Part shown: positions 7,722 to 16,840 of the stretch, piece by piece
Layout of the letters: the number at the start of each line of letters is the position of its first letter
How positions within the stretch are numbered: position 1 is the stretch's first letter
Notes under the pieces: generated by a model
What the model was told of the DNA's origin: nothing
What the model saw: the letters and a program-made list of their open reading frames with translations, nothing else
The model's database searches: none
From: Halosegnis longus
Lineage (GTDB): Archaea > Halobacteriota > Halobacteria > Halobacteriales > Haloarculaceae
Reading direction: 5' to 3'
Length of the DNA stretch: 64,000 nt
Assembly: GCF_009663395.1 (NCBI RefSeq)
Contig: NZ_QKNW01000001.1
Location: 310,001-374,000 of the forward strand
Made by a program: the position numbers and the translations under genes

Positions 7722-8162
7722 TCACCGGACGACGACCACCGGACAGTGGGCGCGGCGGACGACCGACTCGGCGACCGATCCGAGGAGGACCCGGGAGAGT
7801 CCCGTACGGCCGTGGCTCCCGATAACGATAGCGTCGGCGTCGGTATCCGACGCGTGCCTGACGATGGTCTTCGCCGGCGGCCCGTGCTCGATTGCCGTCT
7901 CGATACGACCCGTGAACGCCTGGTGGTCGGCCGCGCGCTCGCGGGCCTGCTCGAAGCGCGTCTCGGCGCTGTCCCGGCGTGCGGTCTCCCAGCTTTCGAA
8001 GTAGTGGCCGGCCCCGCCTTCGACGGGGGCACCGTAGCTCGCCGCGGCGACATCGAGGACGTACAACAGCCGTATCGTCGCGTCCGGGTAGTCGTCGAGC
8101 GCCCGCGCGAAGGCCCGCTCGGCCATCGGCGAGTCGTCGTACGGCACGAGTACGGTCGACAT
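7722..8162 (-). CDS. Universal stress protein (UspA family)
   Basis: A single-domain UspA protein of 146 residues. N-terminal MSTVLVPYDDSPMAERAF and C-terminal IVIGSHGRTGLSRVLLGSVAES contain the ATP-binding loop pattern G-x2-G-x9-G-S. It probably binds ATP and acts in stress response; no partner is indicated. It is the first of three UspA proteins in this window (others at 9,741 and 39,413), and they are clearly different paralogues. Confidence 0.9.
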   Translation of the reverse strand: MSTVLVPYDDSPMAERAFARALDDYPDATIRLLYVLDVAAASYGAPVEGGAGHYFESWETARRDSAETRFEQARERAADHQAFTGRIETAIEHGPPAKTIVRHASDTDADAIVIGSHGRTGLSRVLLGSVAESVVRRAHCPVVVVR

Positions 8163-8231
8163 GCCACAGCTACCGGGGCCGGTGCGTAAAACATCCGGGT
8201 GGGTTTTGACCGCGGGGGCGCAACCCCGAGT

Positions 8232-8690
8232 ATGACCCTCGACGTATCTACGCCGCCGGTGCCCGAACTCGCCGTCGGACAGGACGCTGGCAGCTACGAC
8301 GACGCCGACCCACAGAGCGACGAGTACCGCCGCGAGGAGCTACAGGAACTGCTCTACGACGGCGCGTGGGCGGACGCCTTCGAGCAGTGGACGCAGACGA
8401 CGCCGGTCGAGGAAGCCGACTGGGAAATCGTCCGCGACCTCAAGTTGACGAGCCGGTTCGACTTCTTCTGGGACGACTTCGCCGACCGCGTCGGCTACCA
8501 CGCCCCCGGACTGCCCGAAGACTGGAAGGAACGCGACCTCCACCCCGAGTTGGAGTCGTGGTCGCGCGTGTCGCGTATCAACGCCGGGCTGACGGAGTTC
8601 GGCCAGCTCGTCTGTGACGTGTTGAAGACAGAGTACATCGACTGGGAGTCCTCGTTCGAGCCGCCGGATGACCTCCCCGACTTCGAGTAG
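8232..8690 (+). CDS. Conserved haloarchaeal protein, 152 aa, unknown function
   Basis: A very acidic, Trp-rich soluble protein (MTLDVSTPPVPELAVGQD...) without signal peptide, membrane segment or recognised motif. The middle, about residues 40-125, is predicted helical and aromatic (FDFFWDDFADRVGYHAP). Codon use matches its neighbours. The ATG is preceded by a short gap after the divergent UspA gene. I do not recognise the family. Confidence 0.75.
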   Translation: MTLDVSTPPVPELAVGQDAGSYDDADPQSDEYRREELQELLYDGAWADAFEQWTQTTPVEEADWEIVRDLKLTSRFDFFWDDFADRVGYHAPGLPEDWKERDLHPELESWSRVSRINAGLTEFGQLVCDVLKTEYIDWESSFEPPDDLPDFE

Positions 8691-8696
8691 CTGTCG

Positions 8697-9254
8697 CTAC
8701 TCGCGCCGGTAGCTCGCCATTTTCAGCTTCGAGACCAGCGTCGCCGACTCCAACTCCTCTTCGAGCGCGTCCCGCGACGCCCCCGGCTCCAGTCCGATGT
8801 CGCGCTGACACGCGTACAGCGTAAACCACTGTTCGTACGACTCACCGGGCGGGGGACACACCGGAAGATAGCCGACATTGCCGCGTTCGTTCGTTCCCTG
8901 GACCCCGCCGTCGAGTTCGTCGGGGCGACCGCCGGTCGGGACTCCCGCTGGAATCCGACCGATATCCGGGGGGATGTTCCACGCCGTCCACAGCGTCACC
9001 TGCGAGCCGATGTCGTTCGGGAAGGTGAACTTCAACGCGAGGGACGTCGTCTCCGGCGGGATACGCTCGACGTCGACGGCCGGCGAGACGCCGTCGCCGT
9101 CACACGTGTAGCGAGGCGGGATGGTGCCGCCGTCGAACGCCGGTAGCGAGTACGCGAACACGGCCGGCGTCGGGGTGCCGCCATCGGTCCCACAGCCGGC
9201 GAGACCGGCGGTGAGTCCGGCACCGAGCGTGGCAAGCAGCCGTCGTCGTCGCAT
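8697..9254 (-). CDS. PEBP/YbhB-type lipoprotein
   Basis: The protein has 185 residues. The N-terminus MRRRRLLATLGAG...LAGC has a twin-Arg, hydrophobic segment and a lipobox with Cys21, so it should be exported and lipid-anchored outside the membrane. The rest matches the phosphatidylethanolamine-binding/RKIP-like family: IPPRYTCDGDGVSPAVDVERIP near residue 45 and GNVGYLPVCPPPGESYEQW near 130. Ligand and role are unknown. It converges with the gene at 8232-8690, with a six-base gap. Confidence 0.88.
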   Translation of the reverse strand: MRRRRLLATLGAGLTAGLAGCGTDGGTPTPAVFAYSLPAFDGGTIPPRYTCDGDGVSPAVDVERIPPETTSLALKFTFPNDIGSQVTLWTAWNIPPDIGRIPAGVPTGGRPDELDGGVQGTNERGNVGYLPVCPPPGESYEQWFTLYACQRDIGLEPGASRDALEEELESATLVSKLKMASYRRE

Positions 9255-9334
9255 TGGATTCGCTTGGAGCCGACGGGGTATAGTGGTCCCGACACGCCGC
9301 AGGGTTGAAGCAGGCTGCGAGCGGAGAAGAGAAC

Positions 9335-9508
9335 ATGGGAATCGAACTCGTGCCGCCGACCGAGCGGGTGTGCGAGCGGTGTGGCCGCCACGACGAGTGG
9401 GACAGCGAGACCGAAAACTGGGTCATCGTCGGCGAGACCGGCTCGCCCACCTGCATCCACGAGTGGGACATCAACGGGACACACGACCCGATCGCCGGGA
9501 CGGCCTGA
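9335..9508 (+). CDS. HEWD family small zinc-finger-like protein
   Basis: 57 residues. Cys13 and Cys16 (VCERCGRHDEW) and a later Cys-x-His within TCIHEWDING give a compact metal-binding layout. The HEWD signature that names this haloarchaeal family is present near the C-terminus. The function is unknown. It starts 80 bases from the divergent PEBP lipoprotein gene. Confidence 0.85.
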   Translation: MGIELVPPTERVCERCGRHDEWDSETENWVIVGETGSPTCIHEWDINGTHDPIAGTA

Positions 9509-9573
9509 GCTTCACTTTCACTTTCACCGCGCGGTAGGCGGAGGTTAAGTATGCTATCGCGCCCACAGCCGGT

Positions 9574-9744
9574 ATGTCGAGTACCAGCAGCCCGTCGTTA
9601 CCACCGGCAGCGTGGCTCGCCGGCGCAGACGGCGTCGACGTGACCGGACTGTCGCCGGCCAGAATCCAGGCGTACGCGACTCGGACCGACGGCGACGTTC
9701 ACCTCGAACGCCGCGGCGACCGAACCCGCCTGTACGTGAGTTAA
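9574..9744 (+). CDS. Small haloarchaeal protein, 56 aa, unknown
   Basis: ATG to TAA, 57 codons, beginning MSSTSSPSLPPAAWLAG. A TATA-like GTTAAGTAT lies 22-31 bases before the ATG, as expected for a leaderless gene. The product is a small soluble protein ending in a charged beta-like segment (DGDVHLERRGDRTRLYVS). Its last four bases overlap the 3' end of the convergent UspA gene. No function recognised; the promoter and normal codon use support it being real. Confidence 0.65.
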   Translation: MSSTSSPSLPPAAWLAGADGVDVTGLSPARIQAYATRTDGDVHLERRGDRTRLYVS

Positions 9745-10175
9745 TCCTTCTCGGCCTTCCGCATCACCGAGACGACCGGCCGGTCTGCGTCCATGAGCAG
9801 CGTCTGCGTCTTCGAGCCGAACAGCGCCTTTCCGACGGGGGAGCGCTTGCGCCCGCCGATGACGAGATACCGCGCGTCCACGTCGTGTGCCACGTCGATG
9901 ATGGTCTCGGCGACCGGACCAACCTCGCCCCGGAACTGCGTGTCGCCGATGCCGCCGAGTGTCCCCCGCGTGACTCGGCGCGCGAGACTTCGCCCCGCCT
10001 CTTCTGCGTCCTCGAGGAAGTAGTCGGGCGTCGAGTCCTGCCGGTCGGCGAACTCGGCGCTCGGCATGACGTGGACGGCAAGCAGCGGCTCGTCGTACGC
10101 GTTCGCCAACTCGAAGCCCGTCCGCACGACCCCATCCTCCTCGTAATCGCCGTCGACTGCTGCGAGAATTGTCAT
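9741..10175 (-). CDS. Universal stress protein (UspA family)
   Basis: A single UspA domain of 144 residues. It begins MTILAAVDGDYEEDGVV and ends with a degenerate nucleotide loop, VIGGRKRSPVGKALFGSKTQTLL. The usual GxxG is present in altered form (GGRKRSPVG), so ATP binding is likely but less certain than in the 7,722 paralogue. It is followed by the gamma-carbonic anhydrase gene on the same strand, 30 bases upstream of its ATG. Confidence 0.88.
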   Translation of the reverse strand: MTILAAVDGDYEEDGVVRTGFELANAYDEPLLAVHVMPSAEFADRQDSTPDYFLEDAEEAGRSLARRVTRGTLGGIGDTQFRGEVGPVAETIIDVAHDVDARYLVIGGRKRSPVGKALFGSKTQTLLMDADRPVVSVMRKAEKD

Positions 10176-10205
10176 GTTTCCATCCCTGTCGCGGGGGCTA
10201 AAGTA

Positions 10206-10715
10206 TCATGGGGAATCGAGGCGTTCGCTCGTCTCGGCGTGGCGCGCGGCGAGTTCCACGTAGCGGTCACCGGCGGCCGCCCACGGCGACTCCTCGTACT
10301 CCCGGACCACCTCGGCGGGGACGCCGGCGACCAGCGTCCGCGCCGGCACGTCGGTGCCCTGCTGGACGAGCGCGTTCGCGGCGACCATCGCCTCCTCGCC
10401 GACGACGCTCCCGTCGAGCACGGTCGACCCCATCCCGACGAGCGCGCGCTCCTCGACCGTCGCCGCGTGGACGATGGCGTTGTGGCCGACCGTGGCTGCG
10501 GGACCGACTGTCGCCCCCTCGTGACAGACAGCACCGTCTTGGACGTTTGCGCCCTCGCGGACGACGATTTCGCCGTGGTCGCCCCGGAGAACCGCATTGG
10601 GCCAGACCGAGGCGTCGGCCTCGAGTGTCACGTCGCCGACGACGACCGCCGTCTCGTCGACGTGGCTCTCCTCGTGAATCTGTGGCTCCGTCCCGTCGAA
10701 GGTGCGAACGACCAT
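10206..10715 (-). CDS. Gamma-carbonic anhydrase family protein
   Basis: 169 residues with left-handed beta-helix hexapeptide repeats through about residues 15-130 (VVGDVTLEADASVWPNAVLRGD). Three His expected to bind metal are present: in VCHEGATVG and in VGHNAIVHAA. Members either hydrate CO2 or are inactive scaffolds/acyltransferase relatives; the complete His set favours activity. The C-terminal helix (YVELAARHAETSERL) is typical. It lies just downstream of DUF368 on the same strand, with 37 bases between them. Confidence 0.9.
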   Translation of the reverse strand: MVVRTFDGTEPQIHEESHVDETAVVVGDVTLEADASVWPNAVLRGDHGEIVVREGANVQDGAVCHEGATVGPAATVGHNAIVHAATVEERALVGMGSTVLDGSVVGEEAMVAANALVQQGTDVPARTLVAGVPAEVVREYEESPWAAAGDRYVELAARHAETSERLDSP

Positions 10716-10752
10716 GCGCGTCGTGGCTGTCCGCGCGACTAAGCTCTCCCGG

Positions 10753-11712
10753 TCAGACCGCGAGGTCGTCGGTGGCGTAGTTGAGGCCGCCGACGAGTAA
10801 CGCGCCGACCGCGACAGCCACGAGCACCCCGACGGCGACACCGGGAGTCCACTGCTCGACGTTGCCCGCGACACGGACCGCCGGGACGCGGAGCGCACCG
10901 ACGATGAGCGCGACGAGGAAGGTGAGCGTCGCCCGTCGGTAGGTGGTGAGCGCGTACCTGACGGCGTGTGAGATGGTGAGCAGGCCGACCAGCGCACCGG
11001 TGACGAAAACCGCGACGACGAGTCCGGTCGCGAGGAGTGTCGTCCCCGCAACGCTCGCACCGAGCAACTGGTCGATGAACTGCCCCGGTATCTCGGTCAT
11101 GTACTCGTACAAGCCGAGGAGCACGAGGAGGAACGAGCCGGAGACGCCGGGCAACAGCATCGCCGAGACGGCGAGCGCCCCGGCGAGGAAGACGAACGGC
11201 AGCGTCGGATTCGTGGCGGCGGCGGTCGCCTCCCCCGAGACGAGAAAGGCGAGCGAGAAGCCGGCGACCGCGGCGACGACGTCGCGACGGTCCGTGAGCC
11301 ACAGCTCACCCCGGAGGACGACCGCGCTCGCGCCGATGAGTCCGAAGAAGAAGGCGTAGGTCACGACGGGGTAGCCGGTGACCGCGGCGTGCATGAGACC
11401 CGACATGACGACGACGGCGGTCACGACGCCGAGTCCAAGCGCCGTGAGGAACGGCACGTCCATCGCGACGAGTCGCCGGGCGAACTGCGTGCGACCCTCG
11501 CGAGTGTGGAGTCGCGAGAGGCCGGCGAGAGCGCGCGGCGACAACGCCGTGAGCGCGCCGATGAGTCGCTCGTAGATGCCGACGATGAGCGCAATCGTGC
11601 CGCCGGAGACGCCGGGGACGGCGTCGGCCGCGCCCATACAGATACCCTTCAGGTAGACGACGACCAGCGACCGGAGGCCGCCGACCTCGTCCGTACGGGC
11701 GCGTGCATCCAT
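10753..11712 (-). CDS. DUF368 polyprenyl-phosphate transporter (PopT-type)
   Basis: 319 residues, about nine hydrophobic segments. Two copies of a PGVSG motif (near residues 33-39 and 188-195) mark the inverted-repeat core of DUF368. Bacterial members were recently shown to move undecaprenyl phosphate back across the membrane. Here the gene starts six bases after the end of aglB, the oligosaccharyltransferase that releases dolichol (pyro)phosphate outside the cell. By inference it recycles the dolichyl-phosphate carrier for N-glycosylation. The start ATG at 11712 is the only reasonable one. Confidence 0.9.
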   Translation of the reverse strand: MDARARTDEVGGLRSLVVVYLKGICMGAADAVPGVSGGTIALIVGIYERLIGALTALSPRALAGLSRLHTREGRTQFARRLVAMDVPFLTALGLGVVTAVVVMSGLMHAAVTGYPVVTYAFFFGLIGASAVVLRGELWLTDRRDVVAAVAGFSLAFLVSGEATAAATNPTLPFVFLAGALAVSAMLLPGVSGSFLLVLLGLYEYMTEIPGQFIDQLLGASVAGTTLLATGLVVAVFVTGALVGLLTISHAVRYALTTYRRATLTFLVALIVGALRVPAVRVAGNVEQWTPGVAVGVLVAVAVGALLVGGLNYATDDLAV

Positions 11713-11718
11713 GGAGTG

Positions 11719-14616
11719 TTACGGCGCGAGTTCAGGCGTCGGAGCCATCATCTCGGTCGTGTTCGACTCCTGTGCGCCCTCGGGGCGGTCGATGACCGTC
11801 CGTTCGAGCGTAATCGTGGCGCCGTCCTCCTCGCCGAGCACCTGGCCTTCGGTCACGTCGGCCGTCGCGTTGTAGCGGTCGGTGACGAGCGTCTGCTCGT
11901 CCGTCTCGACCGGCGTCGTGAACTGGTAGGGACCGGCGGCGCGAACACTGACGTTCGTGTAGCCGGCATCGACGCCGTACTCCTCGTAGCCGGTCGTCGA
12001 GTACGGGAGCCGGAACGTCGCCTCACCGTCGGCGTCCGTCGTCACCTGCTGTTCGTAGACGAACGTCTCGGGCTGGCCGGTCCCAGTGTACTGGAGTTGT
12101 CCGTCGACGACCGTCGGCCGCTGGCGCTCGCGGGCGGTCATGTTCATCTGGACCTGTGCGGTGACGGTCGTGTCGGCCGGCCCCTCGACGGTCACCTCGG
12201 CACCCGGAACGCGCTCGAACGTCTTGACCGCGGCGCGGCGCGGGTCACGCGCGGACGATTCACTGCTCGCGTGGACGAGCCGGAACTGTTCGAGCGCCTC
12301 GACGGTCTCGGTCGGCGTGCCCGGCACGCCGCCGATCTGTGCGGTGCCGTCCTCATCGACGAACTCCTGTGCGGCGCTCATGTTGGCGAACCGGCGAGTG
12401 AGGTTTCCTTGCGAGGCGACCGGAATGCCGCGATTCAGGTCCCAGTCGTAGACGGTGACGCTGCCGTCGTCGTTGACCGGCGACATGCGGCTCCCGTGGC
12501 CCTGATACAGGCGGACGCGGAGACTCTCGTAGGCGCGCTGTGAGCTCAACAGCGTGAGCGTCCGCGCGAGGCTGTTGTCCTGCTGTTCGATGACCTGGTC
12601 GATGGAGGAGGACGTGTAGATGTACTGCTGGAGTTCCGTCGCGTTCACGTCGTAGTCGGTGAACGCGGTCGGGGCGCTGTACTTGCGCGTGCCGGGCATC
12701 CCGAGCTGGTAGTCGACCATGACGTATCGGGTCTGCTCGCCGTTGCCGTTGTCGAGCATGCCGGTCGCGGTCTCCTCGTCGGGCGCGAGCAGCACGTCGG
12801 CCGCGTAGCCGGCGTTCTGCTGGAACGGGTTCGCGTTCGGAATCCGCTCGCCGAGGACCGTAATCCAGTGGCCGTAGTCCCACCACGCGAGGGTGCCGTA
12901 CTCGCCGTCGGCGTACTGGTAGTCGTCGGTGCGGTCGTAGGTGCCGAGATACTCGAGGTCGCTCGGCGTCCCGTCGCCGTAGGCACCGATTGCGGGCGTG
13001 TTCTCGTTCATCCAGTCGAGCGTCCCCGTCCACCGGGTCACCTCACCGGGGTTCGCGGACCCCTGCGCGACATCGACCGCGTTGTAGCGTTGGGTCCCTG
13101 CCTGCGTCTGCTGGGAGATGGTGCCGACGGCAAGCGGAGCGGCGACGACGAGCAGGACGGTCAACACCGCCATCACCTGGTAGGCGGTCGGCTGCTCCAT
13201 GGCGGCGATTCGCTCGCGCACGTCGACGATGCCGAACGTGAACGCGGCCGCGTAGCCGGTCAGCGCGGCGACCGGCACCGCGAGGTAGTAGCCGAACCGC
13301 TGTTGGGTGATCGCGGCGAGGAACATCCCGCCGAAGAGCACGAGCACGAGCAGCAGGTCGCTGCGCGGCTCGTCGTCGGTCGCGAGCCGGTAGAGGGCGA
13401 CGACCGCTCCGACGAGGGCGACGTAGAATCCCAGCCCGAAGCTCTGATAGAACCGCGAGCCGACCTCGGCGAGCGGAATCGGCTGTGCCTCCTGCACGGT
13501 CCGGGACTCCTGGGTCGCGGTGTAGCCGAAGATGCGCGACACCTGCCCGACGAAGTAGTCGAACGTCTCGGGAAGGACGAGTGCGAACGCACCGAGCCCG
13601 ACGACGCCGACGCCGAGCACACCCAGCGGGTAGAGTCGGGCGTCGAGCTCGCGGTCGTCCCACAGGCGGGCGAACGCCGCGAGGAAGCCACAGCCGGCGG
13701 CAAGTCCGACACCGAGCAGCGGCTGGAGCAGCGAGAGCTTCACCGCGTCGATGGTGAACACGTCGATGGTGACCAGCGTGAGGAGCGCGAAGACGACGCC
13801 CATGATCACACCGACGAAGAGCACGTGGTCGGGGCTGACGCCGCGGACCTGATACAGCGCGGCGGCGAGCGCGAAGAAGATGCCGAGCAGGCCGACGAAG
13901 AAGACGGCCGGCGGCCACGTCCAGACGTACACCGCGAGCGCGAGCCCGGAGAGCCCACCCCAGACGAGCGGGCGACGCATGGCGTCGAACTCACGCTGGG
14001 CGAGCAGTTCGAAGATCGGTTTCTCCGCCATAGCGACCCGAAGCGTCGCGGCGATGGTCGCAGCGGCGACGGCGAAGAAGAGCACCTCGGCGATGTGGTG
14101 GTCGGAGCTACCGACGAGTCCGCGCTGGAGGAACGCCCCCGAGGCGAGCGACAGGAAGAGCACGGAGACGAGCCCGCCGGTGCGGTCGGAGAGACCGCGC
14201 GCGAGCACGTAGATTGGGAGGAGTGCGAGGGCACCGAAGACGACCGGCGCGAACAGGTGGACCATCTGGACGGTCTGTTCGCTCGGGCTGCCGAGGCCGA
14301 TGACGAGTGCGGCCGTCGCGATGAGCTGGTCGAACAGCGTGCCGAACTGGCCGACTGCGACGCCTTCGGGGTAGCCGGTCCACGGGTCGAAGCCGATGGT
14401 AAACGGCCAGTGTTCGACGGTGTACTGAACGGCGCGATAATGGTACCACGGGTCGTTGCTGGCAAACAGGACGCCGTCGTCGGTGACGTACTGTCGCCAC
14501 CCGCGCGTGCGCACCCACGCCGCGAACAGCACGGCGAGTGCCAGAAGCGGGATATGATACACCTCGCGGAGCCGGTCGAACACCGACTGCTCGCGAGATT
14601 CGGCGGAGTCACTCAT
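11719..14616 (-). CDS. aglB: Archaeal oligosaccharyltransferase AglB
   Basis: 965 residues. It transfers glycan from dolichol (pyro)phosphate to Asn in exported proteins such as the S-layer. The N-terminal half has about 13 membrane segments with DPWYHY (residues 55-60) and GSSDHH (169-174), which belong to the conserved metal/peptide-binding loops. The soluble C-terminal half outside the membrane begins after about residue 520 and contains the signature WWDYGHW at 578-584. The ATG at 14616 (MSDSAESREQ) gives a short cytoplasmic N-terminus; longer readings are GC-rich shadow. It is divergent from the AglG-type gene and followed by DUF368. Confidence 0.97.
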   Translation of the reverse strand: MSDSAESREQSVFDRLREVYHIPLLALAVLFAAWVRTRGWRQYVTDDGVLFASNDPWYHYRAVQYTVEHWPFTIGFDPWTGYPEGVAVGQFGTLFDQLIATAALVIGLGSPSEQTVQMVHLFAPVVFGALALLPIYVLARGLSDRTGGLVSVLFLSLASGAFLQRGLVGSSDHHIAEVLFFAVAAATIAATLRVAMAEKPIFELLAQREFDAMRRPLVWGGLSGLALAVYVWTWPPAVFFVGLLGIFFALAAALYQVRGVSPDHVLFVGVIMGVVFALLTLVTIDVFTIDAVKLSLLQPLLGVGLAAGCGFLAAFARLWDDRELDARLYPLGVLGVGVVGLGAFALVLPETFDYFVGQVSRIFGYTATQESRTVQEAQPIPLAEVGSRFYQSFGLGFYVALVGAVVALYRLATDDEPRSDLLLVLVLFGGMFLAAITQQRFGYYLAVPVAALTGYAAAFTFGIVDVRERIAAMEQPTAYQVMAVLTVLLVVAAPLAVGTISQQTQAGTQRYNAVDVAQGSANPGEVTRWTGTLDWMNENTPAIGAYGDGTPSDLEYLGTYDRTDDYQYADGEYGTLAWWDYGHWITVLGERIPNANPFQQNAGYAADVLLAPDEETATGMLDNGNGEQTRYVMVDYQLGMPGTRKYSAPTAFTDYDVNATELQQYIYTSSSIDQVIEQQDNSLARTLTLLSSQRAYESLRVRLYQGHGSRMSPVNDDGSVTVYDWDLNRGIPVASQGNLTRRFANMSAAQEFVDEDGTAQIGGVPGTPTETVEALEQFRLVHASSESSARDPRRAAVKTFERVPGAEVTVEGPADTTVTAQVQMNMTARERQRPTVVDGQLQYTGTGQPETFVYEQQVTTDADGEATFRLPYSTTGYEEYGVDAGYTNVSVRAAGPYQFTTPVETDEQTLVTDRYNATADVTEGQVLGEEDGATITLERTVIDRPEGAQESNTTEMMAPTPELAP

Positions 14617-14705
14617 TGGTTCGAAGTGCTCGAAAACACGCATAAGCCTTCTCATGTCCCCGACGAGAGACAAGACCCATATCGCCCGCCCGTGGAGTGG
14701 TCGGC

Positions 14706-15641
14706 ATGCAGGTGTCAGTCGTGGTCTGTACCCACGAGCCGGACCGCTACACCGACCTCCGGGCCGCCGCCGACTCCGTGCTCGCGGGCACGTACGACGA
14801 CGTGGAGGTCGTCCTCGTCTCCGACGGGTCCGCGCGCGTGACCGAGCTGATGGAACGCGACTACGGCGACCACCCCGACGTGCGAATCGCGAGCCTCGAT
14901 GCAAATCAGGGACTGCTCGTCGCTCGCAACCGCGGCGCGGCCGTCGCGACGGGCGACATCGTCGCGTTCATCGACGACGACGCCGTCGCCGCCCCCGACT
15001 GGCTGGAGAAACTCGTCGCCGCCCACGAGACCCACGACCGCCACGCGACGGGCGGCCGGATGGTTCCCCGGTGGGTCGCCGACAAGCCCGACTTTCTCCC
15101 CGAGGAGTTCTACTTTCTCATCGGCGCGGCCCATCGTGGCTTCGGCCCCGAGGGCGACCGCGAGCGGGCGGGCGAGATTCGCAACGGAATGGGGTCGAAT
15201 CTGGCCTTCCGCGCCGAGACGTTCGAGACGCTGGGCGGCTTCGAGCCGACCGTCGGCGGCCGGAAGGGCGACAAGCAGATGCAGGGCGGCGAGACGGAGC
15301 TGTGTATCCGGCTCGCGGACGAGTTCGGCGAGGGCGTCTGGTACGTCCCCGACGCAATCGTCGAGCACAGGATCTACGACTACCGGACGGACCCGGTGTG
15401 GCTGCTCAAACGCGCCTTCTGGCAGGGCGTCTCGAAGCGCGGGATGGCGCGGTTCGTCCCCGAGTCCAGCGGCGACGAGACCGCTTTCCTCGGCCGGCTC
15501 GCGGGCGAGTATCTCCCCGACCGCGTTCGCGGACTCGTCTCGGAGCCGACGAGCGCGAGGCTCCAGCAGTTCCTGATGTTGCTCGTCTTGACCGTCGTGA
15601 CAGGGCTCGGCTATCTGTACGGCTACTACCACTGGCGGTGA
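14706..15641 (+). CDS. AglG-type family 2 glycosyltransferase
   Basis: 311 residues. The GT2 fold starts MQVSVVVCTHEPDRYTDL; the nucleotide-sugar/metal motif is FIDDDAVAAPDW near residue 90. A single membrane segment at about 280-305 (LMLLVLTVVTGLGYLYGYY) anchors it with the catalytic part inside, as in Haloferax AglG/AglI. It probably adds a sugar (hexuronic acid in Haloferax AglG) to the dolichol-linked glycan; the sugar here is unknown. A GTG nine bases earlier is possible, but the ATG fits homologues. It shares an 89-base divergent promoter region with aglB. Confidence 0.88.
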   Translation: MQVSVVVCTHEPDRYTDLRAAADSVLAGTYDDVEVVLVSDGSARVTELMERDYGDHPDVRIASLDANQGLLVARNRGAAVATGDIVAFIDDDAVAAPDWLEKLVAAHETHDRHATGGRMVPRWVADKPDFLPEEFYFLIGAAHRGFGPEGDRERAGEIRNGMGSNLAFRAETFETLGGFEPTVGGRKGDKQMQGGETELCIRLADEFGEGVWYVPDAIVEHRIYDYRTDPVWLLKRAFWQGVSKRGMARFVPESSGDETAFLGRLAGEYLPDRVRGLVSEPTSARLQQFLMLLVLTVVTGLGYLYGYYHWR

Positions 15642-15703
15642 GTCGGCACGGACGGCGAACGAGGGGAGACAACGAATAAGGGCCGACGCCGAGAGCATCG
15701 CGT

Positions 15704-16795
15704 ATGACAGACATCGCCGTCGTCCACGGTAACTATCTCGCGCACGGTGGCGGCGAAGTGGTCGCCGAACGGCTCGCGGAGACGTTCGACGCGCCGCTGT
15801 ACTACGGATTCGGCAACGACGACGCCCTCCCGGACAACGACACCGACCACGTGAGCCTGTTCGACGACTCGCTGCTCGCTCGCTGGAAGGAATCCCCGCT
15901 CGTTCGCGACGCGTTCTACGTCTGGGCGTTCCAACACGTCCCCCAGCTCCACGAGTACGACGTGCTCGTCCAGAGCGGGAACGAGCCGGGGTGGTACGTC
16001 CCGCCGGACGACCAACCGGTGGTAAAGTACGTCCACTCGACGCCGCGGGCCGCCTACGACCGGTTTCCGGACAAGGGCGGCGACCCGCTCGTCCGCGCGT
16101 ACGCGTTCGCGACCCGCCTGCTCTACGCGCAGAACCTCGCGTATCCCGACGTGTACGTCGCCAACTCCGAGCTTATCGCGCGCCGGGTGCGCCGCTACTG
16201 GGGTATCGACGACGTGCGCGTCGTCTATCCGCCGGTGCCGGTCGACAGCTACGAGGTGCGTCCCCACGAGGAGCGCGACGGCTTCTTCTTCACCTTCTCG
16301 CGGCTGGACGAGTCGAAACGCATCGACGAGATCGTGCGCGCGTTCGCCGACCGCGACGACCGCCTCGTCGTCGGCGGCGACGGGCCGGAGGCCGACCGCT
16401 TGCGCGAGATAGCGACGGACAACGTCGAGTTCCGGGGATTCCTCTCGGAGTCGGAGAAACGCGACCTGCTCGCACGGGCACGGGGATTCGTCTTCGCGGC
16501 CCGCAACGAGGATTTCGGTATCGTCCCCGTCGAGGCGCTGGCGAGCGGGACTCCCGTCGTCGGGGTCCGTGACGGCTACACGCGCTATCAGATTCACGAC
16601 GGCCAGAACGGCCTGTTGTACGACCGTGGCAGTGAGAACCTCGCTGCGGCCCTCGACCGCCTGCAGGAGTCGGGCGTCGAGTGGGACGCCGAGCGAATTG
16701 CGACAGCGGCCGAACAGTACGGCGAGACCGCCTTCGAGCAGGGGATGCGCGAGGCCGTCGATGAGGCGCGCGAACGGGTGCGAATCGACCCGTAA
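15704..16795 (+). CDS. Family 4 glycosyltransferase
   Basis: 363 residues, GT-B fold, no membrane segment. The N-domain has a Gly-rich start (HGNYLAHGGGEVVAERL). The C-domain contains FTFSRLDESKRIDEIVRAF and the retaining-transferase EX7E motif in NEDFGIVPVEALASGTPVVG. It is similar to WbaZ-like mannosyl/glucosyl transferases. Placed between an AglG-type enzyme and aglJ, it most likely adds one sugar of the N-glycan on the cytoplasmic side. Donor and linkage cannot be inferred. Confidence 0.88.
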   Translation: MTDIAVVHGNYLAHGGGEVVAERLAETFDAPLYYGFGNDDALPDNDTDHVSLFDDSLLARWKESPLVRDAFYVWAFQHVPQLHEYDVLVQSGNEPGWYVPPDDQPVVKYVHSTPRAAYDRFPDKGGDPLVRAYAFATRLLYAQNLAYPDVYVANSELIARRVRRYWGIDDVRVVYPPVPVDSYEVRPHEERDGFFFTFSRLDESKRIDEIVRAFADRDDRLVVGGDGPEADRLREIATDNVEFRGFLSESEKRDLLARARGFVFAARNEDFGIVPVEALASGTPVVGVRDGYTRYQIHDGQNGLLYDRGSENLAAALDRLQESGVEWDAERIATAAEQYGETAFEQGMREAVDEARERVRIDP

Positions 16796-16840
16796 CCGCC
16801 TGTCGGAAGCTTTTCACAGGCGGGGAAACCACCTCGGCGT

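Noticed and set aside
12868-14841. 657-codon open frame antisense to aglB
   Set aside because: aglB has unmistakable OST motifs; the opposite frame is low-complexity Arg/Glu/Asp/His sequence typical of GC-rich shadows.
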